Counted from the first letter of the stretch, positions 44,738 through 56,918 are shown. The stretch is 64,000 nt of DNA from Pisolithus tinctorius (GCA_024663395.1 JANFAH010000001.1:682001-746000), one strand, 5' to 3'. Notes: a model not told the origin generated them from the sequence alone. Translations and numbers: made by a program.

Positions 44738-46380
44738 GTGATGGTGGGGGCAAACCTGTCCCGGGAGGAGGCCATTGGAGCTTTAGAACAGTGCTGGGAC
44801 CAGAACAGCCCACCAGGTGAACAACAGCAAGAGGACCAGCCACAACAGGAAGAAGAACACAGAATCCCTCCTCCCCCAGTCCACCCACCAGTTGCTGACC
44901 CTGAATGTCCTCACCAGTGTGCCCCAGAGACCAACCCCCCCACCTTCAACACAGATGCCATAGTATCCACCAACCTACCGACCCGACCAGCTGAATATGC
45001 CCTCAAGAAGATAGAAGCATTCAAATTCATACACATGTGGTATTTTATGAGGGAAGGATTGCAGGAAGCTGCACAAACAGTCAGGCGACTCGAGGAGAAT
45101 GACACGCTAGCCATCACTCAGGCTGGCGAAGGTAACGTGACGTTGCACACCGCCAACTCCCTAACCGCCTCCAAGAATGCCAAACCAGACCACAGGCTAA
45201 CCTTTGCAGAATACATGTACGCCAAGAATCACTTCCTAACATGCATCAAAAATGCAGGCTGGGGCAACAAATTAGTAGACGCTTTCAACTGGTTCTTCCA
45301 CAGATTAGACAACCACCACCTTCGAGACTGGGGGGACCAAGGAGAGCGAATGCTCCTACACTATGCATCTAAAGTCCAGCAAGACTGGCACGACAAGGCC
45401 ACGTGGAACCAAGCTTACAACATTGGGATCATCAACGAAGATCTACTAGCGGACATCAGGCAAGACTTAGACACCAAAGACGTCCAGTCAGGGCTTGACC
45501 AGGTCAGTAACTTCCCCCACACCCTCCTGCAACAACAAACACCAGACTGATGACCCAACCCCCATCACTCCCCCCACTCCCAACCCATCCCCATCTCGCG
45601 ACACCACATCCCACTGCTGCCACACACTGGCCCATCCCCATGCTGCTGCCTAACAATGGCCACCCCCCCTTCACCCTCCTGCCTGCAGACCAACCCACGC
45701 CACTCACTGCTGCTACCTGCTGCTGCTACCCGCTGATGCTACCCGCTGCTGCTACCCGCTGATGCTACCCGCTGCTGCTGCCCATGTGCCAACGGATGCT
45801 CACCACCATCCCTCACTACCCCACCCCAAATCAAATGCTACACCACACCACCAACCACAATCATGTCACCCAACAGCTCCAATGCAGCCACACCCCCTGC
45901 ATAGAAACCACAGAGAGAGGGCGACAACCCTACTGATTCCCAAGATGCAGACCCTCCCGCTCCCCATCCCCTGGGTTCAACCAGGGCCAGAAGCCAAGGC
46001 AACGCTACCAGAGGTCCAGGTCCTGTTGTCCCAGGTCTCCCCCACCCCACAAGCGCTCCAGATCCCCATGATGCAGCCCCAGCAGAGAAAGAAGAGGCCA
46101 CCGCAACTTTCGCACCAAACCCTACATCGTTTGCCCGAAGTGTCTGGGACGACACGAAGACCGCTCCTTCTGCAATGAACCCATGCAATGGGACAAAGCA
46201 ACGACAATGTACTGCACATGGGACCAACAGGGTCACCTTGTTAACAAGAATGGACGTTTCCTCTGCTGGGACTTCCAACATCCCCATGGTTGCTCAAGCA
46301 AATTACATTGCCACAAATGCTCCAGCTGTGGAGATAACAAGCATGGAGCCCAGGACTGCCCCCACCGTCAGCCAGCTTGA
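44738..46380 (+). pseudogene. DIRS-like gag region with Cys/His cluster
   Basis: Frame 44738-45550 has a Gln/Pro-rich start, then a helical region (YALKKIEAFKFIHMWYF, FAEYMYAKNHFLTC, VDAFNWFFHRLDNHHLRDWG). A Pro/Ala-rich low-complexity stretch follows with several frame changes. About 46110-46380 encodes CPKCLGRHEDRSFC and then CWDFQHPHGC, CHKCSSCG and HGAQDCPH, a zinc-binding cluster typical of mushroom DIRS-like gag proteins. It probably binds the element RNA. Frameshifts near 45550-46100 break it. Confidence 0.68.
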
Positions 46381-48110
46381 AGTGCGACAGCGAGGAGTCG
46401 CCCTAACCCCATACTGCCCACAAGCTTGGAAGGAACTACTTGCATGTCACTACATCACTTCGAAATACCCTTCCCTAGTCGACCAGCTAATCTATGGCTT
46501 TCATGTCCACGTACCCAACATACCCCGAACATACACACCCCCAAACAGCCCCTCCATAATCCAATACAGTCACGCGTTCCAGGAGATAGTCGAGAAAGAA
46601 TTTGCACGAGGTCGATACCTAGGCCCCTTCCCCCCCCACCTCCTTGAGCAGTACATAGGCCCCTTCCAATCATCCCCCCTTAGTATCATACCCAAACCCG
46701 GCAAACCGGGGAAGTACTGACTAATACAAAACTTATCCTACCCAATTGTACCTAGACACGATGCTGCTGCTTCAATCAACTCGCGCATTGATGCTTCACT
46801 ATTCCCTTGCACCTGGGGAACGTTCCCCACAGTGTGTGCCCTAATAGCGTCGCTTCCCCTGGGCTGCCAGGGAGCGACCAGAGATGTAGCTGAAGCCTAC
46901 AGAACTATACCCATTCACCCATCTCAATGGCCAGGACTAATAGTGCACCTTTCAGACAACCCACTGACTTTTGTGATCGACACAGCACTATGCTTTGGAT
47001 ACAGGCCCTCAGCAGGAGTCTATGGAGGAGTCAGAGACGCAAGCCTAGAAATCATGTGAGCCGAAGGAATCAGCCCCATAATCGCTTGGGTCGATGACCA
47101 CCTATTCATATGCTTACCTGCATCCCAAATATCCGAGTACAACACCATCAGGAACCAGAAAGCCAAAATAATCGTGCAGAACAGGGGAACAAAGACAGAC
47201 CATGGATGTTTATGGTACAAAGGTGAGACACTAGCCAATGGAGACTACGAAGAATTCGCAGAGGACTGCCTCCACCCATTAAAAGCCTTCGAAGCCACCA
47301 GCGACCACACTTCACACAACAACGCCCATGCATACTCCTTCGAGCACATAGACACGATAGCTAATCAACTAGGCATACCCTGGGAGCTCTCCAAAGACAC
47401 ACCCTTCTCTAACTCACCAACCTTCATGGGCTTCTCATGGAACTTAGACAACAAAACTGTAGGACTTACAGCAAGCAAAAGACAGAAGTACACAACATCC
47501 ATAGATGAATGGCTCAAAAAGAAGATGCACAACCTAGAGGAAGTCCAGAAGCTCCACGGGAGACTCTCACATGCAGTGCTAGTGATCCCAGGGGGAAGCG
47601 CTTACCTAACCTCCCTACAGGCCATGCTTACCATTTTCGGAGACAAGCCGTTCATGCCCCGAACTCTGCCTCGAGCCTTACAAAACGAACTACGTTGGTG
47701 GCAAACAGCCCTACACCTCTCCCCCCCCCATCCCCATCCCAATTCACCCATCAGCAATAGATCTCTGAGTGTTCTCAGATGCCAGCTCCACTGTTGGTCT
47801 GGCGGTTGTCATCGGGGAAAGATGGAGAGCCTGGAAGCTACACCCAGATTGGAAGAAGGATGAGAGAGACATCGGCTGGGCAGAGAGTGTCGTGTTCGAG
47901 TTGCTTGTATGTTACCTCCTCATCATCAGTCCCTCCCCTGAACCTATCCACGTCTTCGGGGACAACGAAGGAGTGGTCAGAGCCTGGAAGAAAGGGAGAA
48001 GCAACAACAGGCCCACTAACGAAACCTTTCGAAGGATCCACTCTCTCCTCACCTCTCCCCCGTGATGAATTTTCGCAGAATACATCCCGAGCAAAGACAA
48101 CCCAGCAGAT
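46381..48110 (+). pseudogene. DIRS-like reverse transcriptase and RNase H
   Basis: The RT starts around YGFHVHVPNIPRTYTPP and includes LSIIPKPGKPGKY, DVAEAYRTIPIHP, and the catalytic WVDDHLF (Asp pair at 47093-47098). It ends with FMGFSWNLDNKTVGL and LHGRLSHAVLVIPGGSAYL. RNase H follows: VFSDASSTVGLAVV, SVVFELLVCYLL, IHVFGDNEGVVRAW and the end motif YIPSKDNPAD (about 48083-48112). Stops at 46718-46720 and 47057-47059 each sit where CGA would give Arg, and another stop is near 47772 (TGA). A frame change lies near 47750. The domain order is clear; this copy is inactive. Confidence 0.85.
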
Positions 48111-49431
48111 AAACCGTCCCAGGGCATCTATCCCCCCCCTGAACTTGCTCTCCCACCCATCCCGATCCCAGATCCCATCGCCCACCTCGTACTTGATCTC
48201 GATGACCTGTGCTCCAACAACATCACAATCCAACATTGACTTCAGTAAAATCACCGCTACCCCAATCATCCAACAGCCTCGCCTTCTCCAGAGACCCACT
48301 ACCATCCTCCCCTACCTGACAAACTTAACGCTGAAACCCTCCGAACTTCGCCTGATATGCCCAGTGAAGGATTGGCTAGAGCATTGGCAACCACACCCCA
48401 CCATCATACAGGCACTAAATGTCCCACTGGACTTTTGGGACAGGGTACAAGAAGTTACCCTGAGAGGTTGGAATGAAAGCGCCAGAGCCTCATATGGAGC
48501 TGGGCTGCTGGTCTACCATGTCTTCTGCGACAGTCAGAACGTCCCAGAAGAAGAGCGAGCTCCAGTGGACACGAACCTAATATCCACCTTCATATCTTCC
48601 TTAGCTGGCTCGTATTCGGGCAAGACTATACACGGATACATATACAGCATACGTGCATGGCACACTCTCAACGGCTTACCCTGGGTGATACACGAAGACC
48701 AGATAGCAACAATGCTTAAAGGTGCAGCCAAATTCGCCCCCTCTTTGTCCAAGCAGAACCTCCGCAGACCGATCACAGTACAGATGATATGCGACATCCA
48801 CAAACAGCTACAGAAAGAGGAACCCCTGGATGCAGTGGTATTCGCATGCCTAACCACCACCTTTTATGCAGCTGCCAGGGTAGGCGAATTCACAGTCAAA
48901 CGCCTTGATACCTTCGATCCCACACTGCACATCACCCCCAAAGGAGTTTGCGAGGACATCAACTGAAATGGACTCAGCACGATGGTGTTCCTCCTGCTGA
49001 GCACGAAATCAAACCCCAGAGGAGAAGAGGTAAACTGGGCAAAGCAGTCGGGACCCCCCGACCCCCATGCAGCCCTTGCCTGGCACCTACACATCAACAG
49101 CCCACCTGAGGACGGCCCCCTCTTCGCATACAGGAAAGATGGCCAACACCGACCCCTAACTCGCCATGCATTCATTTCACACCTGAAGAAACTAGCCAAA
49201 GCAGTGGGACACGACCATGTACACAGTCATGGGCTCAGGATCAGTGCTACGTTAGAATACCTGCTATGGGGGGTCCCTTTCGAAGTAATGAAAGTCAAAG
49301 GGAGGTGGGCTAGCGACGCTTTCCAGCTCTACCTGCGCAAACACAATCAAATCCTCACTCCATATATACAAGCCATGCTGACAGAGACAGTGACTGAATT
49401 CATCCACATTGCCATGCCCCCAGTGCACTGA
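48111..49431 (+). pseudogene. DIRS-like tyrosine recombinase
   Basis: The recombinase would insert a circular DNA copy of the element. The N-terminal SAM-like part includes SARASYGAGLLVYHVFCD and SYSGKTIHGYIYSIRAW. Catalytic residues visible are the first Arg in AAARVGEFT (48877-48879), the HGLRIS box (His 49228-49230, Arg 49237-49239), GRWASDAF, and Tyr in FQLYLRKH (49330-49332). A TGA at 48964-48966 cuts the frame between the first Arg and the HxxR box, again at a position where CGA would give Arg. Otherwise the frame is open to 49431. It follows the RNase H closely. Confidence 0.88.
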
Positions 49432-49681
49432 GTCTGCAAACCCACATCATGAGTAAACCCATTGCCCTCCTAGTTTTGGGGGAGCCGAGCATCAGCCCGT
49501 TGCGTCAGGCAAAATAACCTCCCTCCTAACACCTGGGATCCGCAGCTGATGCTCGTCTCAGATCACCTCTCTTCATGGCCGGAAGGCGCTCCGTGCCTTC
49601 GCCCACCCCCGCTTACATGTACCTTACAGTTACCAGTATCAGTCCATCTCTCCAAGCGTGTACTGCTACGATATGCGAAGA
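49432..49681. other. 3' noncoding part of the DIRS-like element with inverted repeat
   Basis: There is no gene. An inverted repeat pairs gagcatcagc (about 49488) with gctgatgctc (about 49545), with a loop of about 45 bp, which could form a stem-loop in the element RNA. Confidence 0.5.
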
Positions 49682-49724
49682 TAGGAATTCTAGTATGTAG
49701 GAGGCACGACAGAGTAATAGAATA
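49682..49724 (+). repeat. 43-bp direct repeat, right copy
   Basis: Matches 44392-44434 with one C/T difference. Confidence 0.85.
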
Positions 49725-49957
49725 GGGCCGCTCAAAGTTAGATGTGGAAGAAACATGCGAGCAAACTCAAGTGCGGTTGAGTTGTGAGTTTGTGGGCGAA
49801 TATTAAAGCTCCAACTTGAGATTCAAACTCCCATGACCCGGAAACGGTAGATGTGTAGATAATGCTATTGACGCTCCGATTTAAAATTCAAATTCCGCTG
49901 AAAAGCGTGCATGCTTATCAATAGAGATCTAGCAAGTGATAACCACCTACCAACACC

Positions 49958-51525
49958 ATGCCTAGAGTTACTGAGCGCCAGGAACTCCTAGACATCCTTC
50001 AACAAGCCAGGGAACACTTTGGTCTGCTACAGTACTTAGATATACTACATGTAGCATTGCAGGAGGCTGAAGCTACTGACTCTGATGACTCAAGTGAAGG
50101 CCTACCCCAATCTGACAACACCATGACAACCCAATCTTCTGTTCCCTCTTCCCCATCTTCTGGTGCTGCAACTTCTGACTCCTCATCCTCATCCTCTGGC
50201 TTGATGGAGCAGTTGTTAGTCAGTACTGCTGCTTTCTCTGGCTTCCAGGACGCTATTGCTGCACTCCAGGATGAAGTTGAAAAAACACGTGTTCTCAACA
50301 ACCGACCAAGGCCAAGCCGCTCTCCCCAGCTCCACCTCCTTGATGAGTGGAAAATTGACCACCCTCACCTCTTTCAGCGCAAACTCAGAGTCCCTCCAGC
50401 TGTTTTTTCTGCTATAGTGGACAAGATTGAGACCCACCCTATCTTCCACAACTCCAATAACCCCCAGCTCCCTGTCCCCATACAATTGGCAATTTTCCTT
50501 AATGCTTCTGGGCATTATGGAAATGCTGCCACCTCCCAGGATATGGCAGAGTGGGCTGGTGTATCTGTTGGGACTGTCCACAACTGCTACAAGAGGGTGA
50601 TGGTTGCCATTCTGCACCATCATGATGAGGTGATTCACTTTAACCCTGAGGAACCACAGGACAGGAGGGAAAAGGACAGGGCAAAGAGGTATGTGGAGGA
50701 GAGAACATGTCCTCAGTGGAAGGGGGGATTTTTGTGTGTGGATGGAACACCCTTCAATCTATTTCAGAAGCCTGGGTTGCATGGGGAGGGATTTTTTGAC
50801 AGGAAATCCAATTATTCACTTTCCAACCAGGTGAGCACTCACAATTTGGTGATTACATGTATTCACTCACCTGCATTTAAGATCATCATCTTCCCCCACA
50901 ATCTTCACATTGTGGATTATGTCATTGGTGTTCCTGGTAGCCTCCATGATGCCAGTGCCTTCCAACACACTCAATGTGCCCGGTCACCTGAAAGGTTTTT
51001 TGGTGAGAATGAATAGCTCTGGGCTGACTCTGCATATGGATGCCAGAAGTGGTGTATTGTTCCATTCAAAAGACCTGCTTCAGGTCAGTTGACTAGGGTG
51101 CAGAAGACATTCAATTATCATCTGTCTAAAGTATGTAACAGCTCTTTTTATATATTTAGTCCATACTCATCTGTCATGGCAAGATACATGTTCGATCTGA
51201 ACATCTTTATGGTTCCCTTAAAGGGTGCTTCCAATCCCTGCAAGAGCTTCGAATCCAAATACAGACTCCAGAAGACTTGGAGTATTGTAATGCATGGGTG
51301 CGAAGTTGTCTGGTTCTCCATAACATGATCATAGAAATTGAGGAGGACCTTGGTTTGGCATCATCAGCTGAAGAGTTTGCTGGGGCATTTCCTCCCTCTG
51401 ATGAGGATGAGGAAGGTGAGGATGCAGGTGAGGATGCAGGTGGTCAGGGAAACTACATTGGATCAGAGGGGCAAATATTTAGGGATGCACTTCTTATCAA
51501 GTTACTCCAGCACTTAGAGGTGTAA
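49958..51525 (+). pseudogene. PIF/Harbinger-like DDE transposase (one nonsense codon)
   Basis: The protein begins MPRVTERQELLDILQQ, with a Ser-rich linker, then a helix-turn-helix-like part (SQDMAEWAGVSVGTVHN). The DDE nuclease follows: first Asp in FLCVDGTPF (50741-50743), second in GSLHDAS (50948-50950), then ADSAYGCQKW, and Glu in VRSEHLYGSLKG (51199-51201). A 53-bp intron (51131-51183, GTATGT..AAG) joins YHLSK to IHVRSEH. The C-terminus is acidic and ends at 51525. A TAG at 51014-51016 interrupts GENE-LWADSAY and is the only clear lesion. The domain matches the DDE_Tnp_4 type found in PIF/Harbinger elements. Inverted ends and the 3-bp target duplication were not found. Confidence 0.88.
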
Positions 51526-51649
51526 CACATTCTTGAGTATGTAAATATATTTTGTTTTTACTTTACTTTGTTCTGGGACTTTGTTCTGAGCAAGTATGAC
51601 ACAGACAACACCAAATTCATTCATATTTAGTATATACCATGGTGTACAT

Positions 51650-51752
51650 TGTATATACTGGGGGGGAGGGGAAGGGAATTGTATAGTGGGGGGGGGGAAT
51701 GCTATTGTGTACTGGGGGGGGGGAATGCTATTGTATACAGGGGGGGGGAATG
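51650..51752 (+). repeat. Tandem repeat with long G runs
   Basis: About four units of 25-29 bp of the type attgtatact, then seven to ten G, then ggaatgct. The G runs could form quadruplex structures. It lies between the Harbinger-like gene and the convergent minus-strand gene. Confidence 0.8.
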
Positions 51753-51795
51753 CTAGCATACTAGATGATTAAGAGGAAACGACCGTGTACTGTAT

Positions 51796-53125
51796 TCAGA
51801 GGGTGAGGTGAACATTCTGACTATCAGACGAAGTACCTTGGTCCTCACCACCTGCAATGCCTTTCTGCAATGCGAGATTCTGAACGCGCAGCTGCTCCAG
51901 CTGAACCACAAGCTTCATCTTCTCGACCTCCTGAGCCGCCATTGCTTGCTCATGTGCATGCAGCTCGCGTTGCATTTGCAACTGGTGCTCGTGATCCTCT
52001 GCGCGAGCCGACTTCCTCTCCTTCACCTTCCAGTAGTTGAAGTCCATGCGGGAGCACTTGTGCTCCAACCAATCTTGCTGCGCCTGTTGAAATTGTTGAA
52101 TGAACAACATCGACGTTGAAGCAAGGCTCGCTGAGAGCCGGTCAGCAGGGGCCTCATGCCCACGCTTACGGGATGCCTTGGATGATGACGGCTTGCAGTC
52201 GCTATCGTCAGACAGCGCAGTGGAAGATGAAGACATACGAAGCCCCAAAAAAATATTTGAAGACGATATGTCCGAGTCAGATGACTCGTCTGTGTTTGGA
52301 GTGGAAGCCGACCTGGGTTTCAGAAGAGGGGAGTTGCGCTCGAGAGATGGGTGCGTCGGCTGAATTTTTGGGTGGTGGGACATGAAGGGGACAGGGTCGT
52401 TGTTCAGACTGATGGGATCCCCCTTGTCAGCAATGAGAGGGGGGGGAGATGGAACACCAAGCGATGGATGATTAATTCCAAATGGCGGGGGCGATGGGAG
52501 AGCAAACGATGAAAGATCCCCCCTGTCAGAGACGAGAGGGGGGACAGATGGAACGCTGAGTTGGTTTCCGAAGAGGGGGGGTGAAGGGATAGCGAGCGAT
52601 GGTCATTCATATCCAAATGGGGGGGTGACATGCGATGACGAATCAGAGGGGGGAGACGGGACAGCAGGCGACAACTGTTGATCAAATGAGGGGAACGACG
52701 ACGATTGCGAAATGGCAGATGAAGGCGATGGGATGGGAGACTTGCTGACATAGTCTATAGCCATCGCCAGAGAATCGTCTGCAAAGATTAAGTTAGAGCT
52801 GCTCTCCCCTATTTCGCCCTCTTCTAATTCCAATGGTACTGGAGAGCCGGGTCCAGGGAGGCCATCTGAAATGGCGTGAGGGTTCAACCGCAATTTGAAG
52901 AGTCTGACTGCATGAGCAGCAAAATTCTGGCCACTATCAGCACCACTCCACATGCTGTTGTACGCAGGGTTCGTGCGCCACCAGCTGTGCAGGTCTCCCC
53001 ACCACGGGAATTCCTTCTGAATACCGTCTGGAAGCGATCAGTGCACTGATAGCGAGTGATAAAGGTGTGGCGACATACCTATAATATTTTTCATGCTTGT
53101 GTTGCTCGCAAGATCGTTGTAAGTC
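51796..53125 (-). CDS. Unknown coiled-coil protein next to the Harbinger-like gene (5' end cut by KDZ copy B)
   Basis: The upstream exon, near 53125-53080 (TYNDLASNTSMKNII), probably splices at a GTATGT donor near 53081 to an exon from about 53025. That exon has GIQKEFPWWGDLHSWW, RTNPAYNSMWSGADSGQ and FAAHAVRLFKLRLNPHAI, then an acidic and Ser/Pro-rich stretch. After a G-rich repetitive part (52380-52640, shifted frames) comes 52383-51796 with LSASLASTSMLFIQQFQQ and a long coiled coil (ELHAHEQAMAAQEVEKMKL). It is convergent with the Harbinger-like transposase, whose element family often has a second DNA-binding gene, but I see no clear Myb/SANT domain. The end of KDZ copy B (53135) lies where earlier exons would be. 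Confidence 0.45.
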
Positions 53126-53199
53126 CGACCGGCACCACATAGTGTAGTCACACTTAGTCACAACACATGGGCAGCCTGTGCGCCAAAACACCAACACTT

Positions 53200-54745
53200 A
53201 TATAGACCCCGAGACGGGCCCGCCTATAATAGATTAGCTGCTACACATGGACAGGCCCGAGGGACTAAAGTGAGAGCAACATATGTACGGGCCCGTAAGT
53301 GCATTACCACAACATATGGGAGGGCCTGTGGTGGGTAAGGATGCTGAAACATTTAGATGGGCCCATGACCAATTAAGTATACTGAGCTGCTGTAAGACAT
53401 GGATGGGCCCGTCCTGGTAGGTTACACCCCTGTCTCAACATTAAGGTGGGCCTGCCTATCATAACATGGAGAGGGTCACAGCATAAGGACAGGCCCGTCT
53501 ATGATTAGAATACAAAGTTGGCAACATATGGACGGGCCCAGGAGTAATATCATTTATGGTGTCACAACATCTAGACAGGCCCATTCATAATAAGCCATAC
53601 CTCTGTCGCAACATAAAGACGGGCCCATCAGTAATGTCGTTTCATAATGTCACAACATATGGACGGGCCTGTTGACAGTAAGATGTACTGCTGTTGAAAC
53701 ATAAAGATGGGCCCATCACAAGTATCTTTTAATAGAGTCACAACGTAAGGTTGGGCCTGTCAGTAGTATTATGCAACATATGGACGGGCCCGTCCACAGT
53801 AAGGTGTGCCTCTGACGAAACATAAAGATGGGCCCATCAGTAATCTCATGTATAGCATCACAACATATGGACGGGCCCATCAGTAGTATTATTTATATTG
53901 TCACAACTATGGGCGGGCCCAGCCCCAGTAAGATGTACCCTGTCGAAACATAAAAGGCAGGCCCGTCACTAATATCATTTAATAGAGTCACAGCATATGG
54001 ACGGGCCCTTCAGTAGTATTATTTATATCATCACAACATATGGGTGGGCCTGGCCCCAGTAAGATGTACCCTGTCGAAACATAAAGACGGGCCCGTCACT
54101 AGTATCATTTAATAGAGTCACAACATATGGACGGGCCCTTCAGTAATACTATTTATATTGTCACAACATATGGACAGGCCCTTCAGTAGTATCATGTATA
54201 TCATCACAACAAATGGACGGGCCCGGCCCCAGTAAGATGTACCCTGTCGAAACATAAAGATGGGCCCTTCAGTTGTATTATTTACATTGTCACAGCATAT
54301 GGACAGGCCTGTCCACAGTAAGATGTACCTCTGACGAAACATAAAGACGGGCCTTCAGTAGTATCATGTATATCATCACAACAAATGGACGGGCCCATCT
54401 AGCCAGATGCACCCCTGTCAAAACATAAGGACGGGTCCATGTATGGTATTCTTAGGCAGCAGAAAGGGAGATCCAAGCTATCTACATAAGGACGGCCCGT
54501 GTAAGGCATTCTCAGGCAGCAGAAAGGGAGATCAAAGGGATCTACATAAGGACGGGCTCATCCATGGTATTCTCAGGCAGCAGATAAGGGAAAACAAAAA
54601 CCGGTGTTACAACATAAGACGGGCCGATCCGTCCATCACAGGATTACAAACCCTTGGCACCGCATAAGGCAGGCCAATCCGTCGTATCATAGATAGCTCA
54701 CCGCAAATGGACGGGCCTATCCATATTGGGTTATCCCCCTGTCAC
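53200..54745. repeat. Right subterminal repeat array of KDZ copy B
   Basis: The same repeat family as 16741-20712, in reverse orientation, with fewer units. Units combine gacgggcccgtc or variants with gtcacaacatat and gtaatatcattt. No gene is seen. Confidence 0.82.
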
Positions 54746-55180
54746 AATATAAGACAGGCCCAGGAAGACAAGAAATGAAGAAAGGGGAACCTCTCGCACT
54801 ATGAAGTATCTGAATTTCCCACTATAAATTGTGTTTCATGTTGGACGATTTGTCTATTCAGTTGGAATCTCAGGCGCTGGTCTATGTAGCTGCGAGCCAG
54901 GACTCCACCATTGGAGCAGACGGGAAACACACAAAACAAATGGCAATGCTATTCAGAACAACGCATAATATTTTTATCTGAGTCTCTGCTTCATATATGC
55001 ATCCAGGATTATGGACTTGTACCAGTATTGCCATCATGCCGTGGGAATCATTCATAGGCGGGATAAAAAGTGCGACATCCGCATATCTCATTGTCCGTCT
55101 TTCACTTCTGACTCTTCCTCTCTCCAATCACCATCACCACTCTCACCGTCGAATTACCTCATCGTCTCATCATCAGAAAC

Positions 55181-56918
55181 ATGTCGTCGTTGTCGTCTCA
55201 CAAGCTCTTCAAGAAATCGCCTGAGCTCGATGCTGCGGCCAACTGCATTCTTCAAATTTATTTCAAGGATATCACGGAAAGCAGCAAGCTGGGAAAGGCG
55301 GACAAGATTGTGAAGTGGAGAGGTGCCATCAAGGCGATAAACGATGAACTAGTGCATCATAGCCTCATCACACTTTTTCACTAACTGATGTATTCAGGAC
55401 TCTGTACGCGACCTCATTGCTAGGACAGATGAGATTCTGATGACCCTCATCGGCGTCGACATGTTCGTAAAGTGGCATGAAGACCTCGGCTCGATCGACC
55501 ACCCATGGCCTGAGTGGAAGACCGCCCTAGCCCCTTCCAAAACTGACGTCGCCAACCACAAGTGGCTCGACATCGTCGAGCGTTGATACGACTGCCACCG
55601 GTTGGGCCTCCCTATGCCCGTGTGGTGCCAACACCAACACCACCTGCTCAAGAGACCGAAATGCCTATGAGCGACAAAGGAAAACGGAAAGCGACCGAGG
55701 TGGAGGTGGAGCAAATGATAGCAGAGGGCTCGCACAGGATGGAGGTGGACGATGAGGGTGAAGAGGAGGTGCCAGAGAAGGAGGACGAGGAGGAAGAACC
55801 AGTATGAGGCAGGCAGAAGCGCCAAGCTGCCGCGAAAACGACGACCCATCGATCCAGACGTCGATCCCACGCTACGAAGGCAACAGTGGAAACCAACGAT
55901 GAAGATGACGTTTCTGCTCAAGGCCAATCGAAACGCAAGCCTTGTCCACTGTCGGACGGACTATACGGTCGCGCTGCCTTAGCTTTCAGAAGGATGCCTT
56001 CCCCTGACCCCAAATCCTGCAAGTCGTGCCGCAGATGCAAGGTCCGATGCTACAGGAACCCCGGGAAGTCCTGCTTCCCGTGCGATGGTCGCAAGATTCG
56101 ATGCAACCATGCCAAAGGCGGCACTACCGCTCCAACTCGACGGAATTCCTCACAAGCCAGGGGGAAAAAGTGAGCTCGAAGTCTGTCCCCAATGATGGAG
56201 GCCCAAGAACCCCAAAGCCCAGCGGAACATCCCCAAAAGCGACACATTTCGATGGCTTCCAAAGCCATCGATACTGGGGTTGGGCCCTCCAACCAGGGAA
56301 AGACAATCCCCGAGGGATCTTCACTCAGTACGTTTCCAATTTCATGTATTTACTGCTGACTCAAATTTTATTCAGAGATTCGTATTCCCGCATTCAAACG
56401 TGGGGATTCCCACCCAATCCCAGCCGCTGTACGAGCAGATTTGATTGTCAAGGTTGGCCCATCCGTTGCGCAGGAGGTACAGGAATCTACGGTAGCAGGT
56501 ACGTTTAACCACTCCACATCTACGCTAAGTATCGTTGTTAACCCTTGTATTCAAAGCAGAAACCCGCCCATCGACAACGATGGCACCCGTCCAACCCACA
56601 ACCGCTGCAACTCCCAGCGCACTGTCACCCGTCTGCGCCCCAATTGCCGATCTTTCGCAAACGTCCAACACAATCGAACAGCGAATCAAAGATTTGGAAT
56701 GTCGACTCCGCGATGCTGAGGCCCACCGCCAATACTACGAGGATCGAATGTATGATTTCCAAATACAACAGGACAAGACCACGCAGATGCTGGACAGGAT
56801 GGCACACGAGCTGGAGGCTCTGCATATTCGGGTGTATGGACGACCATTGGGTGATGACCTCATCAATCTCTTTGGGCCTCTGGCAGATGAGACAAGGGCG
56901 GATAGGACAGCAGGGTGA
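55181..56918 (+). pseudogene. KDZ-element cargo gene: Cys-cluster and coiled-coil protein (copy B, broken)
   Basis: Exon 1 (55181-55384) begins MSSLSSHKLFKKSPELD. A second part (55399-56173) includes EEEVPEKEDEEEEP, ends with the Cys cluster KSCKSCRRCKVRCYRNP, CFPCDG and IRCNHAKGG, and has stops at 55584-55586 (TGA) and 55805-55807 (TGA). At both places copy A has CGA. A likely join to MMEAQEPQSPAEHPQ and then IRIPAFKRGDSHPIP follows, with GTACG donor sites near 56326 and 56499. The last exon (56563-56918) is the coiled coil TIEQRIKDLECRLRDAE. The Cys cluster suggests DNA binding; the real role is unknown. With two stops it cannot make the full protein. Confidence 0.58.

Larger units (their letters stand above)
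44392..49724 (+). mobile_element. DIRS/Ngaro-like tyrosine-recombinase retrotransposon
   Basis: The interior encodes, in order, a gag-like protein with a Cys/His cluster, reverse transcriptase, RNase H and a tyrosine recombinase, which is the DIRS-group order. A 43-bp direct repeat (taggaattctagta.gtagg... to ...gtaatagaata, one mismatch) lies at 44392-44434 and 49682-49724, and could be the A parts of split direct repeats as in Ngaro elements. There are no LTRs or DDE integrase. At least three TGA codons occur where Arg is expected (46718, 47057, 48964), so the element is dead. The exact outer ends and the B repeats were not identified. Confidence 0.82.

Noticed and set aside
51541..51649. 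Possible inverted ends of the Harbinger-like element
   Set aside because: I could not match any stretch here to 49725-49957 as an inverted repeat by eye, so no boundary is claimed.
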